Positions 32,096 through 41,377 are shown, numbered from the stretch's first letter. The stretch is 64,000 bases of DNA from Sphingomonadales bacterium (GCA_016704425.1 JADJAC010000011.1:310001-374000); one strand, 5' to 3'. Numbers and translations are program-made. Notes: generated by a model from the letters alone, not told the origin.

Positions 32096-34240
32096 TTACC
32101 AACCCTCCCCGGCATCCGTATTGATGTGACCGGGTGGCTTCTGATCAGACGGCTGTGTGGCCGTCCGTGAATCCGGCTGCCCTTCCGGCTGCATTGTTGC
32201 ACTTGCTTCGGTGCCTTCGGACTCCACGGGTTCGTCAGCCTTCTCCAGCTCGGAGAAATGGACAGCATATCGCTTGCGCATAGTCTGACGCAGGGACGCC
32301 CGTTCCGCCTTCTCCATGCGTGGCAGGACTTCCATATGCCCGAACGGAAACGACAGCGGCACGGCCGATTTGGTCTGCCCCCGCACATGGGCGGCAAAGC
32401 TGCCTTTGGGCTGAGCCTCGATCAATTCCGGCTGGCAATAGAGCATGGGGGCAAGTGCACGGGCATCCTTGGCGGACACGCCGCCTGCGAACTTGATGGC
32501 GGTGTTGGCGGCAAAGGCCTCCTGCAATTTGGGCTCTAGCTGGCCGAGATACTGGTGCGCTAGCACCATCCCCACATTGTATTTGCGGGCCTGGGCCAGG
32601 ATCAGCCCGATGTTGCGGTCAAAATAGTCCTGGGCCTCGTCGATATAGACGATAGTGGGGGTGCGCTTGTGGGCGGGCAGGGTGGCGCGCTCCTGGGCGG
32701 CCTGCGCGATCAGGGCGATAAAGAAGCGTCCGAAGATCTCGGTGCCCTGTTCCTTCAACAAATCCTTGGCGGTATTGATCAGGATCACCTTGCAGGCATT
32801 CATCTCGGCGAACAGGTCAAGCTTGGAGCGCGGATGCGAGAACATCCGCTCGAAGGTCTGGTTTTCGAGTATGCCCCACAGACGGCGCAGCACCTGCTTC
32901 TTGGTCTGCTCGAATTCCTTGCCCGCGAACTCAGACTCGAAGAAGTGACGGGCCGTGCCGGTCAGCTTGGTGATATGCGGGGCGAATTTCTTCTCGCTGC
33001 CCGGCTCCATCAGCTCACGCAGCGTATGAATGGTGGCGTCGGGGATATGGAGCATCAACCGCGTGACATAGCGGAAGATGACATTCTGCTTTTGCGTCAT
33101 TTCGGCGGACAGCAAAGTGCCGAGCACGAAATCATACAGCTCCAGGATGGAGTTGGTCAGCCGCTCGCGTTCCAGCGGCGCGTAGCCCGCCAACCGTTCC
33201 ATCCCCACATCGAACAGGTTCAATGACACTGGCCATTCAACATCGCTGGGATCAATGATGACCACCCGATCATGCAAGGGTTCGCCTGGCGCGAACATCT
33301 TCAGGTTGGCGATGGTGCGAATAAGGTCACCCTGGCTGTCGAGCACGATGACTGTGCGGTTTCCCTCAATCACGGCATTGAGGTCGCCCGCGATCAAATA
33401 TTGCAGCGTCTGCGTCTTGCCGTGGCCGGACCCAGCAACAATGTGTTGATGCTCGAAGCGGCTCTTCGTATGGATGGTGAAGTCCAGCGTCTGATCGAAC
33501 AAGGGCAACAGCGGCGTGCCACCCAGATAGGTCGATACCAATTGCTCGGGCGATTTGGCATCAAACTGCTCGGGCATTCTTGGCGCGCGGGTGAAGCTGC
33601 GGGGATCGGCGGGATTGCCGCCGGACGCTGCGACCAGATTACGTTCCAGGCGATCACTGAGCCGCGCCAGCAAACCGCGCTCCGCCAGTTCCTCGCCAAA
33701 GGCAACGCCCAGCATCGCCTCCGTCACCTCCCCGATATTCCCGATGCTGCGCAGCAAGCTGGTGGGGACGTTGATGCCGTCGCTGTCGTCCGGCTCGGCG
33801 AACAGCGCCGGGCAGGCGGTATATATCGGTTCCAGCACGGCGGTGATCGCGGTTTGGAGAAGCTCGCGGTTCGCCTCGAAATCGACAACAAAGCTGCGCT
33901 GGCGGGTCAGTTCTTCGCGAATATCCCAAAGCTCGGCAATGGTGCGCCCCTGATACCAATCGACCTCGGGCAGGTGGAACAGCCCTTCATAATCAAACAG
34001 GCGTTCGGTTAACTCCCGGATCAGGTCGGCCTGCACATGACCGGGTGGAATGCCCAGACGATGGGCAGCATCTCCGGCGACAGTCTCGATCAAGTGGAGC
34101 CGATCGCCATCTTCGGCAATCCCGGCCTGCCGAAACAGGTCCGCCAGTTCATCCCATTGCTGGCGAACCAATGCAGCTTCGCTTGGTTTGAACAGCCCAT
34201 GCACCAAGGCATGAACGCGCGCGCCAACGCGCCAGACCAT
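32096..34240 (-). CDS. VirD4/TraD-like conjugative coupling ATPase
   Basis: A 714-residue P-loop ATPase of the HerA/FtsK superfamily. The Walker A HIVAGSGHGKTQT lies near residue 270 and the Walker B PTIVYIDEAQDYF near 530; between them are TVIVLDSQGDLI and LILAQARKYNVGMVLAHQY, typical of coupling proteins and TraM/TraD-like transfer ATPases. The C-terminal 60 residues are acidic and disordered. I chose the ATG at 34240 because it directly follows the stop of the membrane-protein gene. Coupling proteins bring DNA to the type IV channel, which fits the virB operon at the left of the window. Confidence 0.85.
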   Translation of the reverse strand: MVWRVGARVHALVHGLFKPSEAALVRQQWDELADLFRQAGIAEDGDRLHLIETVAGDAAHRLGIPPGHVQADLIRELTERLFDYEGLFHLPEVDWYQGRTIAELWDIREELTRQRSFVVDFEANRELLQTAITAVLEPIYTACPALFAEPDDSDGINVPTSLLRSIGNIGEVTEAMLGVAFGEELAERGLLARLSDRLERNLVAASGGNPADPRSFTRAPRMPEQFDAKSPEQLVSTYLGGTPLLPLFDQTLDFTIHTKSRFEHQHIVAGSGHGKTQTLQYLIAGDLNAVIEGNRTVIVLDSQGDLIRTIANLKMFAPGEPLHDRVVIIDPSDVEWPVSLNLFDVGMERLAGYAPLERERLTNSILELYDFVLGTLLSAEMTQKQNVIFRYVTRLMLHIPDATIHTLRELMEPGSEKKFAPHITKLTGTARHFFESEFAGKEFEQTKKQVLRRLWGILENQTFERMFSHPRSKLDLFAEMNACKVILINTAKDLLKEQGTEIFGRFFIALIAQAAQERATLPAHKRTPTIVYIDEAQDYFDRNIGLILAQARKYNVGMVLAHQYLGQLEPKLQEAFAANTAIKFAGGVSAKDARALAPMLYCQPELIEAQPKGSFAAHVRGQTKSAVPLSFPFGHMEVLPRMEKAERASLRQTMRKRYAVHFSELEKADEPVESEGTEASATMQPEGQPDSRTATQPSDQKPPGHINTDAGEGW

Positions 34241-34241
34241 A

Positions 34242-34760
34242 TCAGTAGGCCCGCAAGATAAGTTCTTTGGCTTGTTCCTTGGGTAACGGTTCGATGGTGT
34301 GCCGCTCCACCCCATCCCAATGCTTGGCGCTCTCCATGACCTGCCGGAATAGGGCGCACGCGCCTTCCAGCCATGCTTCCTTCTTGGCGAGTTCGATCAC
34401 GCTGTCGCAGGTGAAGTTGCGCCCGTGCAGCATGTCTTTGACAAAGATCGTCTCGCGCTTTTCGTTCATTTGCCAATAACCAGCGCCCACGCCTGCGGCG
34501 ATGCCGCCAAGGAAACCGAAAGTGCCGCTTGAAAGCATATAGGTGATGAGCAGCGCCGCGATGACGAAAACTACGGCACCGAGTTTGATGGCACCGCGAA
34601 GCAGGTGGCGGTCGTCCGCACCGATCAAGATAGCCTCGTCTAGGCGGTATCGGTTGATAAGCGCCTGTTCGTCCTCGGTAACTTCAAGCTTTCCCCATAG
34701 CTTGAAGTTAACCCGTGACATTTGAGTGGTTGATTGTTCCCGCTTGAATAACAGCTCCAT
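34242..34760 (-). CDS. Membrane protein paired with the coupling ATPase
   Basis: A 172-residue protein from the ATG at 34760, which has AAAGGGGG upstream. Two adjacent helices (AIKLGAVVFVIAALLITYML, GFLGGIAAGVGAGYW) are followed by a soluble part with FTCDSVIELAKKEAWLEGACALF. Its stop touches the start of the ATPase gene. The ATPase itself has no obvious N-terminal membrane helices, so this protein may supply the membrane anchor, as separate partners do in some coupling systems. That role is inferred. Confidence 0.7.
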   Translation of the reverse strand: MELLFKREQSTTQMSRVNFKLWGKLEVTEDEQALINRYRLDEAILIGADDRHLLRGAIKLGAVVFVIAALLITYMLSSGTFGFLGGIAAGVGAGYWQMNEKRETIFVKDMLHGRNFTCDSVIELAKKEAWLEGACALFRQVMESAKHWDGVERHTIEPLPKEQAKELILRAY

Positions 34761-35001
34761 GATTCTGCCCCCTTTGCCCAAAGAGCTTTGGAACAAAGTG
34801 ACAGATGCTGGTCAAGATGAATCCGTTCCAGTTGGGTAATGGTGCTGGGGCGGGTGGTGGGTTCATACAGAAAGAAATGAGTATGAAGTCGCGGACGCGG
34901 ATTTTGGCTGATGCACCACGATGGTCAACTATTTATTGATATGGATGGGGAATGAAATTGGGGCGAGATGGGGATACAGAAACAGGCTTCAATCCCCCAA
35001 T

Positions 35002-35649
35002 TTAAGGGAGCAGCCCCTGCGCTTGTGCATTCGCTACAAATGCGCGTGACATTGCAGCATACTCAACCTCCGGCTTATTTTCGTTCATAATGAGATCCTG
35101 CTGAAGCACTGCTTTCAATGCAGGATCGACCTCATTCGACGCAATTCTAAGCAGCCGTTCCAAGGACGATAGCCGGTCATACCTTCTATCGTGCAAATCG
35201 GAGCGATTTAGCTTCAGAACGGTTTCCGTTAGAGTTCCTTTTTGGCTTCCAGGCCTTGGGAAAATTGCCGTTCCCGCAAACCAAAAATGCTCGGAAGGCT
35301 CGTCGTCGTGCGGGTCAACGAAGCCCTGATGATTGCTCTTGTTTGTATTGCAGACCGGACAAGCCAGAGTAAGGTTCAACCATTCAAACCATAATGCCGG
35401 TTCAATCGATTTTGGGACGATGTGTTCAATGTCACCGGGAGCCACATGCCTCACTTTGCTTTCGCAATAAGCGCATTTTCCATGCGTTTCGGTAACAATT
35501 GCCGCTTTTACCGACGCATGGTTGTATTTCGATTTTAGCGATTTCGAAAGCTCTTCTCCCGCATCGAGCGCAGCCTGAACCTCCGCAGTCCATTCTGCCG
35601 CCTTCTGGTCCAGTATGTCGGGCTTGTCCCCTTTGGTGATTTTTATCAT
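35002..35649 (-). CDS. HNH endonuclease of a Septu-like pair (PtuB-like)
   Basis: A 215-residue HNH nuclease. The zinc and catalytic residues are visible: Cys59 and Cys62 in KCAYCES, GDIEHIVPKS with His76, and Cys97/Cys100 in LACPVCNTNKSN. Its start, MIKITKGDKP, is characteristic of HNH proteins encoded with AAA ATPases in Septu-type anti-phage systems and some retron systems. It overlaps the ATPase gene by four bases. In such systems the ATPase senses the nucleotide state or phage and the HNH protein cuts DNA. This gene appears intact even though its partner is not. Confidence 0.85.
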   Translation of the reverse strand: MIKITKGDKPDILDQKAAEWTAEVQAALDAGEELSKSLKSKYNHASVKAAIVTETHGKCAYCESKVRHVAPGDIEHIVPKSIEPALWFEWLNLTLACPVCNTNKSNHQGFVDPHDDEPSEHFWFAGTAIFPRPGSQKGTLTETVLKLNRSDLHDRRYDRLSSLERLLRIASNEVDPALKAVLQQDLIMNENKPEVEYAAMSRAFVANAQAQGLLP

Positions 35650-37653
35650 TGTGTGTTGAGTAGCTTAGCTAGGGCTTCGGGATAGAACTCACTTTGGCCG
35701 ACGCTTTCCAGATCACGCCGCAAGCCGTTTAGGGTGTCTTGGTTGATCTCGTTGCCCTTATATCGATCAATGAGCGATTGTAGTTCGTCATCAACCCACT
35801 CTGGCATTGTCGATTGCACACCAAGGACTTCGCGCAAAACCTCTCCGGCGTTTCCTGCTCGATTGATAGTATCCAGTTTTTCGGAAACTACCGTCCTGCT
35901 TGCCGAGAAACCTTCGGTAGTCCGCCCTACTGTATCGCGAAACCGCAGTGCATACACGATAGAGTCTTTGACCGACGAAACGATGAAAGGGCTGTGGGTC
36001 GCAACCACAAATTGGGTCTGCGGAAACGCATTCATAAGCCGCCGCATCAGCGAACGCTGCATTGATGGATGGAGGTGGTTTTCGGGTTCGTCCATCGTAA
36101 CGACGAATGACTGCTTGCCGCGAGAATACATGTGCAGGCGATAGGTCATGTCGAAGATGGTCATCAGGCCGCCAGATGCAGCATCGAGCATGAAATCGCC
36201 CGATTCGGTCACTAGCACGACGTCGGGCAAGCGGATCGACAAATCTCTGAAACCGATGGATTCCGGCATCGTCTTGCGGAGCGCAGCAACAAACTCATTG
36301 TAGCAATCGAGCGCATCCTGATTGCGAACGATTGCCGAGTTGCCTTCGCCGAAAGCCGCCATACTGATTATGGCCTCTTTCATTCGATAGACAGGCTGCT
36401 GGTTTCCGTAGCTGCCTTGGTAGCGGCTATACAATTCGCCGTTGTAGTTATTGAACGCGTCGCTTGAAGAAATAGCTGTCGTGGGAATCTGGCTAACGGG
36501 AGCATAGGCATAAGTGGGCCGATGTGAATCGATATGCAGCCCTTGAATTTTTTGCTGGCCCTCGATCTCGAGATTATATTGAGGTTGATCGCCGCCGGGA
36601 AGACGAATAGCGGCGTTTGTATCGTTCGAATAGGTTATTGACCCGATGTAATTTGGGTCATTACTAGGTTTGGTCGACAAGCTGAAAATTGAACGGAATA
36701 CCCCTTGGGTCTTGCGGCGGCGGGGCGGGGGGGGGGGGGGAGGCGGGGGGGGGCCGGGGGCGGGGGGGGCGGGGGGCGGGCGGGGCGCCCGCGCCCCCGG
36801 CGCGGGGCCGCCCCGGGGGCCCCGCGGCGCCCGGCCGCCCGGGGGGCCCCGCGGGCCGCCCCCCGCCGCGCGCCCCCGCGGCCGCCCGGGCCCCCCCGCC
36901 GCCGCCGGCGCCGCCGGGGCGGCGGCCCGGGGGGGGGCGGGCGGGCCCGGCCCCCCCCGGCGGGGGGCGGCCCCGGCCCGGGGCCGCGGCGGGGCGGGGC
37001 GGGGGACGGGGGGGAGGCGGGGGCGGGGGGGGGGGCCGCGCGCACCCGGCCCGCCCGGGGCGCCGGGGGCGCACCCGGCGCGGGCGGGGCCCCGGGCCCG
37101 CCGCCCCGCGCCCGGCCCCCCGGCGGGGCGGGGGCCCCGGCCGCCCCCGCCGGCCGCCCCCCCGCCGGGGGCGCCCCGCCCCCCGCCCCCGGCCGGCGGG
37201 GCCGCCGGCGGCCGCCCCCCCCCCGCCCGCCCCCCGCGCCGCCGGGCGGGGCCCGCCCCCCCCCCCGCGCCCGCCGCCCCCCCCGGGGGCGGCCCCCCCG
37301 GGGGGGGGGGGGGGGGGGGGCCCCGGCCCGCCCCCCCCCCCCCCCGCCCCCCCGGCGGGCCGCCCCGCCCGGCCGGGCCCCCCGCGGGGGGGGGGCCCCC
37401 CCCCCCCGGGGCCCCCCGGGGGCCCCCGGCCACCTCTAAGAAACTCTTTGGTGCCAGATTTTTCGACTTTTGGAGTTGAAAGAAAATTCTTCTGCCATCC
37501 TATGTGGCGCGTCAAAATTGAAAGCAGAGTGCTTTTTCCAGCTCCATTTGCTCCGGTGATGATTGTCAATCTTGGGTGAAATTCGACGTCTACATTGTCG
37601 AGTTGCCGCCAGCCTTCAACATGTAAGCTTTTGAATGTGATGCCTTCGCTCAT
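35646..37653 (-). pseudogene. AAA ATPase of a Septu-like pair, interrupted by a G/C block
   Basis: The N-terminal part (37653 to about 37432) reads ITFKSLHVEGWRQLDNVDV with the Walker A GANGAGKS at residues 34-41, ending near SGTKEFLRG. The C-terminal part (about 36715 to 35646) resumes at VFRSIFSLSTKPSNDP and contains FVVTMDEPENHLHPSMQR with Walker B, then QFVVATHSPFIVSSV. Joined directly they would give about 428 residues that read naturally. Between them are about 710 bases of near-pure G and C, and the total length is off by one from a whole number of codons, so no full-length protein can be made from the sequence as given. The family is the PtuA/OLD-like ABC ATPase group. Confidence 0.8.
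36721..37431. other. Block of almost pure G and C, about 710 bp
   Basis: On the plus strand the block contains only about five A and no T, in long homopolymers such as runs of more than ten G or C. All reading frames are open simply because stop codons cannot form. The flanks are normal, AT-containing ATPase coding sequence. No genome region has this composition naturally to my knowledge. I think it is an assembly or base-calling artefact, but the sequence alone cannot prove it. Confidence 0.85.
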
Positions 37654-37701
37654 TTTGAAATTGTATCAGGTCGCATGCCAACTGCAATTACTTTGAAAGT
37701 T

Positions 37702-37751
37702 GGGTGACCGGGCTTGCAATCCCGGCCACCCGCTCCTTCTAAAAGGAGTGT
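37702..37751. terminator. Two adjacent hairpins at the end of the AlpA gene
   Basis: The first hairpin pairs GGGTGACCGGG with CCCGGCCACCC (about 37702-37731, one mismatch). The second pairs CTCCTT with AAGGAG (about 37734-37749) and overlaps the AlpA stop codon. They lie between the 3' end of the minus-strand AlpA gene and the 5' end of the ATPase gene and may stop transcription between them. The first also resembles a tRNA T-arm, but no full tRNA fits. Confidence 0.45.
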
Positions 37752-37939
37752 CGGCTAGGCACTTCTCGGTCCGCCAACCGTTTCTGGAGCCAGTCCAACA
37801 CTTCAGCTTCAACCCATCCTACGCGGGCGGGGCCAAGGTGGACCCGCTTGGGGAATTGCCCGGCCCGTTCCAAACGTGCGATGTGCTGCGGTGAGTACAG
37901 AACCAACTCCTTGATTTGACGCTTTGATAGTATCCTCAT
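37739..37939 (-). CDS. AlpA-family regulator / excisionase-like protein
   Basis: A 66-residue MerR-like winged helix-turn-helix protein: ILSKRQIKELVLYSPQHIARLERAGQFPKRVHLGPARVGWVEAEVLDWLQKR. This is the AlpA pattern, used by prophages and islands to control integrase genes or act as recombination directionality factors. It is about 200 bp from the tRNA-Gly 3' end, where such a gene is expected, but no integrase gene is in the window. The ATG at 37939 or the GTG one codon earlier can serve as start. Confidence 0.85.
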   Translation of the reverse strand: MRILSKRQIKELVLYSPQHIARLERAGQFPKRVHLGPARVGWVEAEVLDWLQKRLADREVPSRHSF

Positions 37940-38137
37940 CACGATGTTCCCTTGGAAGAGAGCATCGCGATGCCCCGGTTACGACAATACTCCGGAGTGG
38001 GGCGAGGCTATCAGGAAGGGCGGATGATGCAAATGGCTGCTCATGCAGGAACAAGGCAGAACCTCACAGTCTGTTACCTATACGACACCTGATAGGATGC
38101 TAGGTAGCAGAGAATTTCAGCTAAGTGCCTGAAAAAC

Positions 38138-38212
38138 TGGAGCGGGCGAAGGGATTCGAACCCTCGACCCCAACCTTGGCAAGGTTGTGCTCTACCCCTG
38201 AGCTACGCCCGC
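38138..38212 (-). tRNA. tRNA-Gly (anticodon GCC)
   Basis: Reading the minus strand, the acceptor stem GCGGGCG/CGCCCGC, the D-arm GTAGCTCAGGGGTAGAGC, the anticodon arm with loop TTGCCAA (anticodon GCC), and the T-arm GAGGGTTCGAATCCCTT are all present, with the encoded CCA at 38138-38140. The 3' end points to the accessory region, the usual side for an integrated island. No second copy of the 3' end is found in this window. Confidence 0.96.
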
Positions 38213-38350
38213 TCTGGCGACTGGCCCCGGCAGGCCGGGGCGGGTGAGGCGCGGCTGTTAGCATCGGGTTCCGGCTTGGGCAAGCGCTGAATCGGGGCTT
38301 GGCAATTGCAATATGAGTCACCACATTGCGGGTCAGACAAGGAGCATCAC

Positions 38351-39262
38351 GTGGCGACATTGGGATTGAGTGCGAACGAACGCGAAGTCGTGGAGGCTTT
38401 TCGCCGCGATGTGGTCGAGCCGTCGATGACCAGTCTGGTCATTGTCGATTTCTGGGCCGAATGGTGCGGCCCGTGCAAACAGCTGACACCGGTTCTCGAA
38501 AAGGTTGCCGCCGATTATGCAGACAAGGGCGTCAAGCTGGTCAAGATCAATGTCGATGAAAACAAGTTCATTGCGGCGCAATTCCGGGTGCAGTCGATCC
38601 CGACGGTCTACGCGCTTTTCCAGGGGCAGCCCGTCGCAGACCTGACGCAGGCGCGCACCGAAGCGCAGCTTGGCCGGATGCTCGACCAATTGCTGAAGCA
38701 ATTGCCGGTAAAGGGTGAGGCACAGTCGATCGAAGCTGAGATCGAGCCGCTGGTTGCCATGGGGGAGGACGTACTGGCGGGCGGGGATGCTGCGCGTGCG
38801 GCGTCGGTCTTCTCGCAGATCCTCGATATGGCGCCTGAACATCCGGCGGCGCTTTCCGGCCTTATTCGAGCGCATGTCGGCGCTGGTGAACTCGATGCCG
38901 CAGAAGCGCGGGTTGCGGCGCTGACCCCGGAACTGGCCAAGGATCCTGCTATCGGGCGAGCCGTATCGGCTCTTGCCCTTGCGCGCGATGCCCGGCCGGT
39001 TGATGACCTTGCCGGGCTGAAGGCGCAACTCGATGCGGACCCCGAAAATCACGCGTTGCGATTTGAACTTGCAGGCGGCCTCATGGCAGCGGGTGACCGG
39101 GACGGTGCGGCGGATGCCTTGCTCGCGATCATTGCGGTGGACCGGGAGTGGAATGACGGCGCTGCGCGGGCGCAACTGCTCAAGCTGTTCGATGTGGTCG
39201 GGATCGAGGATCCCTGGGTGTCGGCGCAGCGCCGCAAACTCTCGGCGGTGCTCTTCACATGA
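38351..39262 (+). CDS. Thioredoxin-domain protein with TPR-like tail (CnoX/YbbN-like)
   Basis: A 303-residue protein. The GTG at 38351 follows AAGGAG and begins MATLGLSANEREVVEAF. The thioredoxin fold includes VDFWAEWCGPCKQLTPVLEK with the active CGPC, and the cis-proline in QSIPTVYALFQG. Residues after about 130 are helical tandem units (EDVLAGGDAARAASVFSQIL, LAGGLMAAGDRDGAADAL), the layout of CnoX/YbbN co-chaperones, which protect proteins from oxidation and hand them to GroEL or DnaK. It overlaps the following LON-domain gene by four bases. Confidence 0.9.
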   Translation: MATLGLSANEREVVEAFRRDVVEPSMTSLVIVDFWAEWCGPCKQLTPVLEKVAADYADKGVKLVKINVDENKFIAAQFRVQSIPTVYALFQGQPVADLTQARTEAQLGRMLDQLLKQLPVKGEAQSIEAEIEPLVAMGEDVLAGGDAARAASVFSQILDMAPEHPAALSGLIRAHVGAGELDAAEARVAALTPELAKDPAIGRAVSALALARDARPVDDLAGLKAQLDADPENHALRFELAGGLMAAGDRDGAADALLAIIAVDREWNDGAARAQLLKLFDVVGIEDPWVSAQRRKLSAVLFT

Positions 39263-39879
39263 CGACGCAAACGCTCACCCGCCTCTCTGTCTTTCCGCTG
39301 GCTGGCGCGCTGCTCTTCCCGCGCATGCATTTGCCGCTCCACATCTTCGAACCGCGGTACCGTGCGCTGGTCTCGGACGCGCTGGCGCGTGACCGGATGA
39401 TCGCGATGATCCAGCCGCGCGGCGGCGGGGAAAAGCCGCCGCTCTACATGATGGGCTGCGTCGGCCATATTTCGCAGGTCGAAGCGCTGGATGACGGGCG
39501 ATACAATATCGTTCTCGAGGGGCGGTCAAGGTTCCGGTTGGTGCGCGAACTCGATGTGAAGACGCCGTTTCGCCAAATCGAGGCAGAGCTTTTGACCGAT
39601 TCCCAGGATGAATCGCTCGCGCTTGCCGAACGCGCTGCGCTCGAGACCGAATCGCGCAGGTTTGCGACGGCGCAGGGCTATGCCGTCGATTGGGAATCCG
39701 TGTCACGGCTCGATGATGAGGCGCTCGTCAATGGCATTGCCCAGATTGCACCGTTCGATGCAGCGTCGAAGCAGGCCTTGCTCGAGGCCAACAGCCTGTC
39801 AGAGCGGGCCGAACTGATCGTGCAACTGCTCCATTTCTTTGGGCGGCACGACGGGGAGGAGCGCGTGACGCTCCAGTGA
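39259..39879 (+). CDS. LON peptidase substrate-binding domain protein
   Basis: A 206-residue protein consisting of the Lon N-terminal domain only: LSVFPLAGALLFPRMHLPLHIFEPRYRALV at the start, GCVGHISQVEALDDGRYNIVLEGRSRF in the middle. There is no ATPase or protease part, so it is the stand-alone form common in alphaproteobacteria; its exact role is not known. It is coupled to the thioredoxin-like gene before it and to the Trm112 gene after it (four-base overlaps on both sides). Confidence 0.93.
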   Translation: MTTQTLTRLSVFPLAGALLFPRMHLPLHIFEPRYRALVSDALARDRMIAMIQPRGGGEKPPLYMMGCVGHISQVEALDDGRYNIVLEGRSRFRLVRELDVKTPFRQIEAELLTDSQDESLALAERAALETESRRFATAQGYAVDWESVSRLDDEALVNGIAQIAPFDAASKQALLEANSLSERAELIVQLLHFFGRHDGEERVTLQ

Positions 39880-40064
39880 GTCTCGACCCGGAGCTGCTTG
39901 CGATTCTGGTCTGCCCGATTACGCGGACGACACTGATCTATGATGAAGATGCGGAGGAGTTGATCTCCGAAGCGGCCGGCCTTGCATATCCCGTGCGGAA
40001 TGGAGTGCCGGTCATGATCGTTGAAGAAGCGCGGGTCCTTTCGCCTCAGACGACCGCACCCTGA
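39876..40064 (+). CDS. Trm112-family protein
   Basis: A 62-residue protein starting at the GTG at 39876 (LDPELLAILVCPITRTTLIYD, then LAYPVRNGVPVMIVEEAR). This is the Trm112/YcaR zinc-ribbon-like family; the usual later cysteine pair is absent, as in many bacterial members. Trm112 homologues activate methyltransferases in eukaryotes; the bacterial role is less clear. Its end overlaps the convergent hydroxylase gene by 19 bases. Confidence 0.92.
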   Translation: MSLDPELLAILVCPITRTTLIYDEDAEELISEAAGLAYPVRNGVPVMIVEEARVLSPQTTAP

Positions 40065-41254
40065 AGCAATTTGGGCAAGTCCCCGCTCGTCCCGCGCGCC
40101 TCGGCCATGAAGATCGATTTGAGCGGCGCCAGCTTCTGGACCGCGCCAAGCCCAAGACGGCGGATGGCAGTCGCAGGCTTGCCGGGAATGCCAAACAGAC
40201 GGGTCAGCGTGTCCGTTGCCAGCGAAACAGCGAGCGTATCCACACTTCTCCAGCGTTCGTAACGGGCAAGCAATTGGGCATCGCCAAGATCGAGACCCAG
40301 CCGCGCGCCGTCCACCAGCACTTCGACGAGCGCCGCCACATCACGAAAACCGAGGTTGAGCCCCTGACCCGCAATCGGGTGCGAACCGTGCGCTGCGTCT
40401 CCGACCAGCGCCAGTCGCTGCGCCGTGATCCGTGTCGCGTGATGGAAATCGAGTGGATAGCTGGAGCGCGGAGCGGCAAGCGAAATCTCTCCCAACAACC
40501 CTCCGGCGCGTTTTGTGACTTCAGCCAGAAATGCGCGCTCCGAAAGTGCAAGCACCCCCTCGGCATCCTTTGGGCTCACGGTCCACACCAGTGCCGAGCG
40601 TGTGCCCGGATTGAGCGGCAGGAGCGCGAACGGGCCAGCGGAATAGAAGATTTCATGCGCGATATTGTGATGGTCCTTCGTGTGATCGAAGGCCGAAATG
40701 ACCGCAACATGATCATAGCCCCATTTAGCCGTGCGAATGCCGGCTGCCTCTCGCGTTGGCGATTTGCGCCCTTCGCACGCCAGGAGGAGCTGGCCCCTGA
40801 TCTGCCTTCCGCTGGCAAGCGTCATGTGCACGCCGGTTTCATTGCGTTCGACGCTGGCCGCACGGTCCGGCATGTGGAGCGTGACACCTGTGGCGCCAAC
40901 GGCTGCCTCGCGAAGCGCCTGCCGCAGCGTCCGGTTTTCGAGCATATAGCCCAGAGGCTCGTCATCTTCGGCTGTTGTGAAGTCGAGAGCATCTTTCTGC
41001 AGTCCGTCGCGGACTTCGATGCGGTGAATGGCGCAGCCGTGGGGCTTGAGTGTCTCGGCTATGCCCAGCGCATCGAGCATACGCCAGCTTGCGCTCGCAA
41101 TGGCACTTGCCCGGCCGTCGAATCCGGCCGCAAGAGCCTTCTCAGGATCCAGTGGATCGACGACGGCCGCCGTCAATCCATGTCGCTCGAGGGCAATGGC
41201 AAGCGTGAGCCCGACCAGGCCGCCGCCGAGGATGATGACGTCATGTGAGTCCAT
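40046..41254 (-). CDS. UbiH/UbiF-family FAD-dependent ubiquinone hydroxylase
   Basis: A 402-residue flavin monooxygenase. The FAD-binding GGGLVGLTLAIALERHG is at the N-terminus, the second flavin motif GDAAHGSHPIAGQGLNLGFRD near residue 290. This is the UbiH/UbiF/VisC/COQ6 group that hydroxylates the ubiquinone ring. Which ring carbon it uses cannot be told from sequence alone. It stands divergent from ftsK. Confidence 0.93.
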   Translation of the reverse strand: MDSHDVIILGGGLVGLTLAIALERHGLTAAVVDPLDPEKALAAGFDGRASAIASASWRMLDALGIAETLKPHGCAIHRIEVRDGLQKDALDFTTAEDDEPLGYMLENRTLRQALREAAVGATGVTLHMPDRAASVERNETGVHMTLASGRQIRGQLLLACEGRKSPTREAAGIRTAKWGYDHVAVISAFDHTKDHHNIAHEIFYSAGPFALLPLNPGTRSALVWTVSPKDAEGVLALSERAFLAEVTKRAGGLLGEISLAAPRSSYPLDFHHATRITAQRLALVGDAAHGSHPIAGQGLNLGFRDVAALVEVLVDGARLGLDLGDAQLLARYERWRSVDTLAVSLATDTLTRLFGIPGKPATAIRRLGLGAVQKLAPLKSIFMAEARGTSGDLPKLLQGAVV

Positions 41255-41377
41255 CCCGTGCTTCTAGGCGAAATGGCGTACGACTCAAGCATTTCGGCCA
41301 GACTCTTGACGGCGAGTCACCGCCCGGCGCATTAAGCACGTCAAGGAACAGAAAGCGCACGGGAACGGGAGGCGCAA

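Noticed and set aside
36664..37653. Several long proline/glycine/arginine/alanine-rich open frames on both strands
   Set aside because: They exist only because the G/C block cannot form stop codons; all six frames are open there.
37702..37735. Possible attachment-site copy or partial tRNA end (CCGGGCTTGCAATCCCGG, then CACCCGCTCC)
   Set aside because: Only about ten bases resemble the tRNA-Gly end, and the rest is explained as a hairpin.
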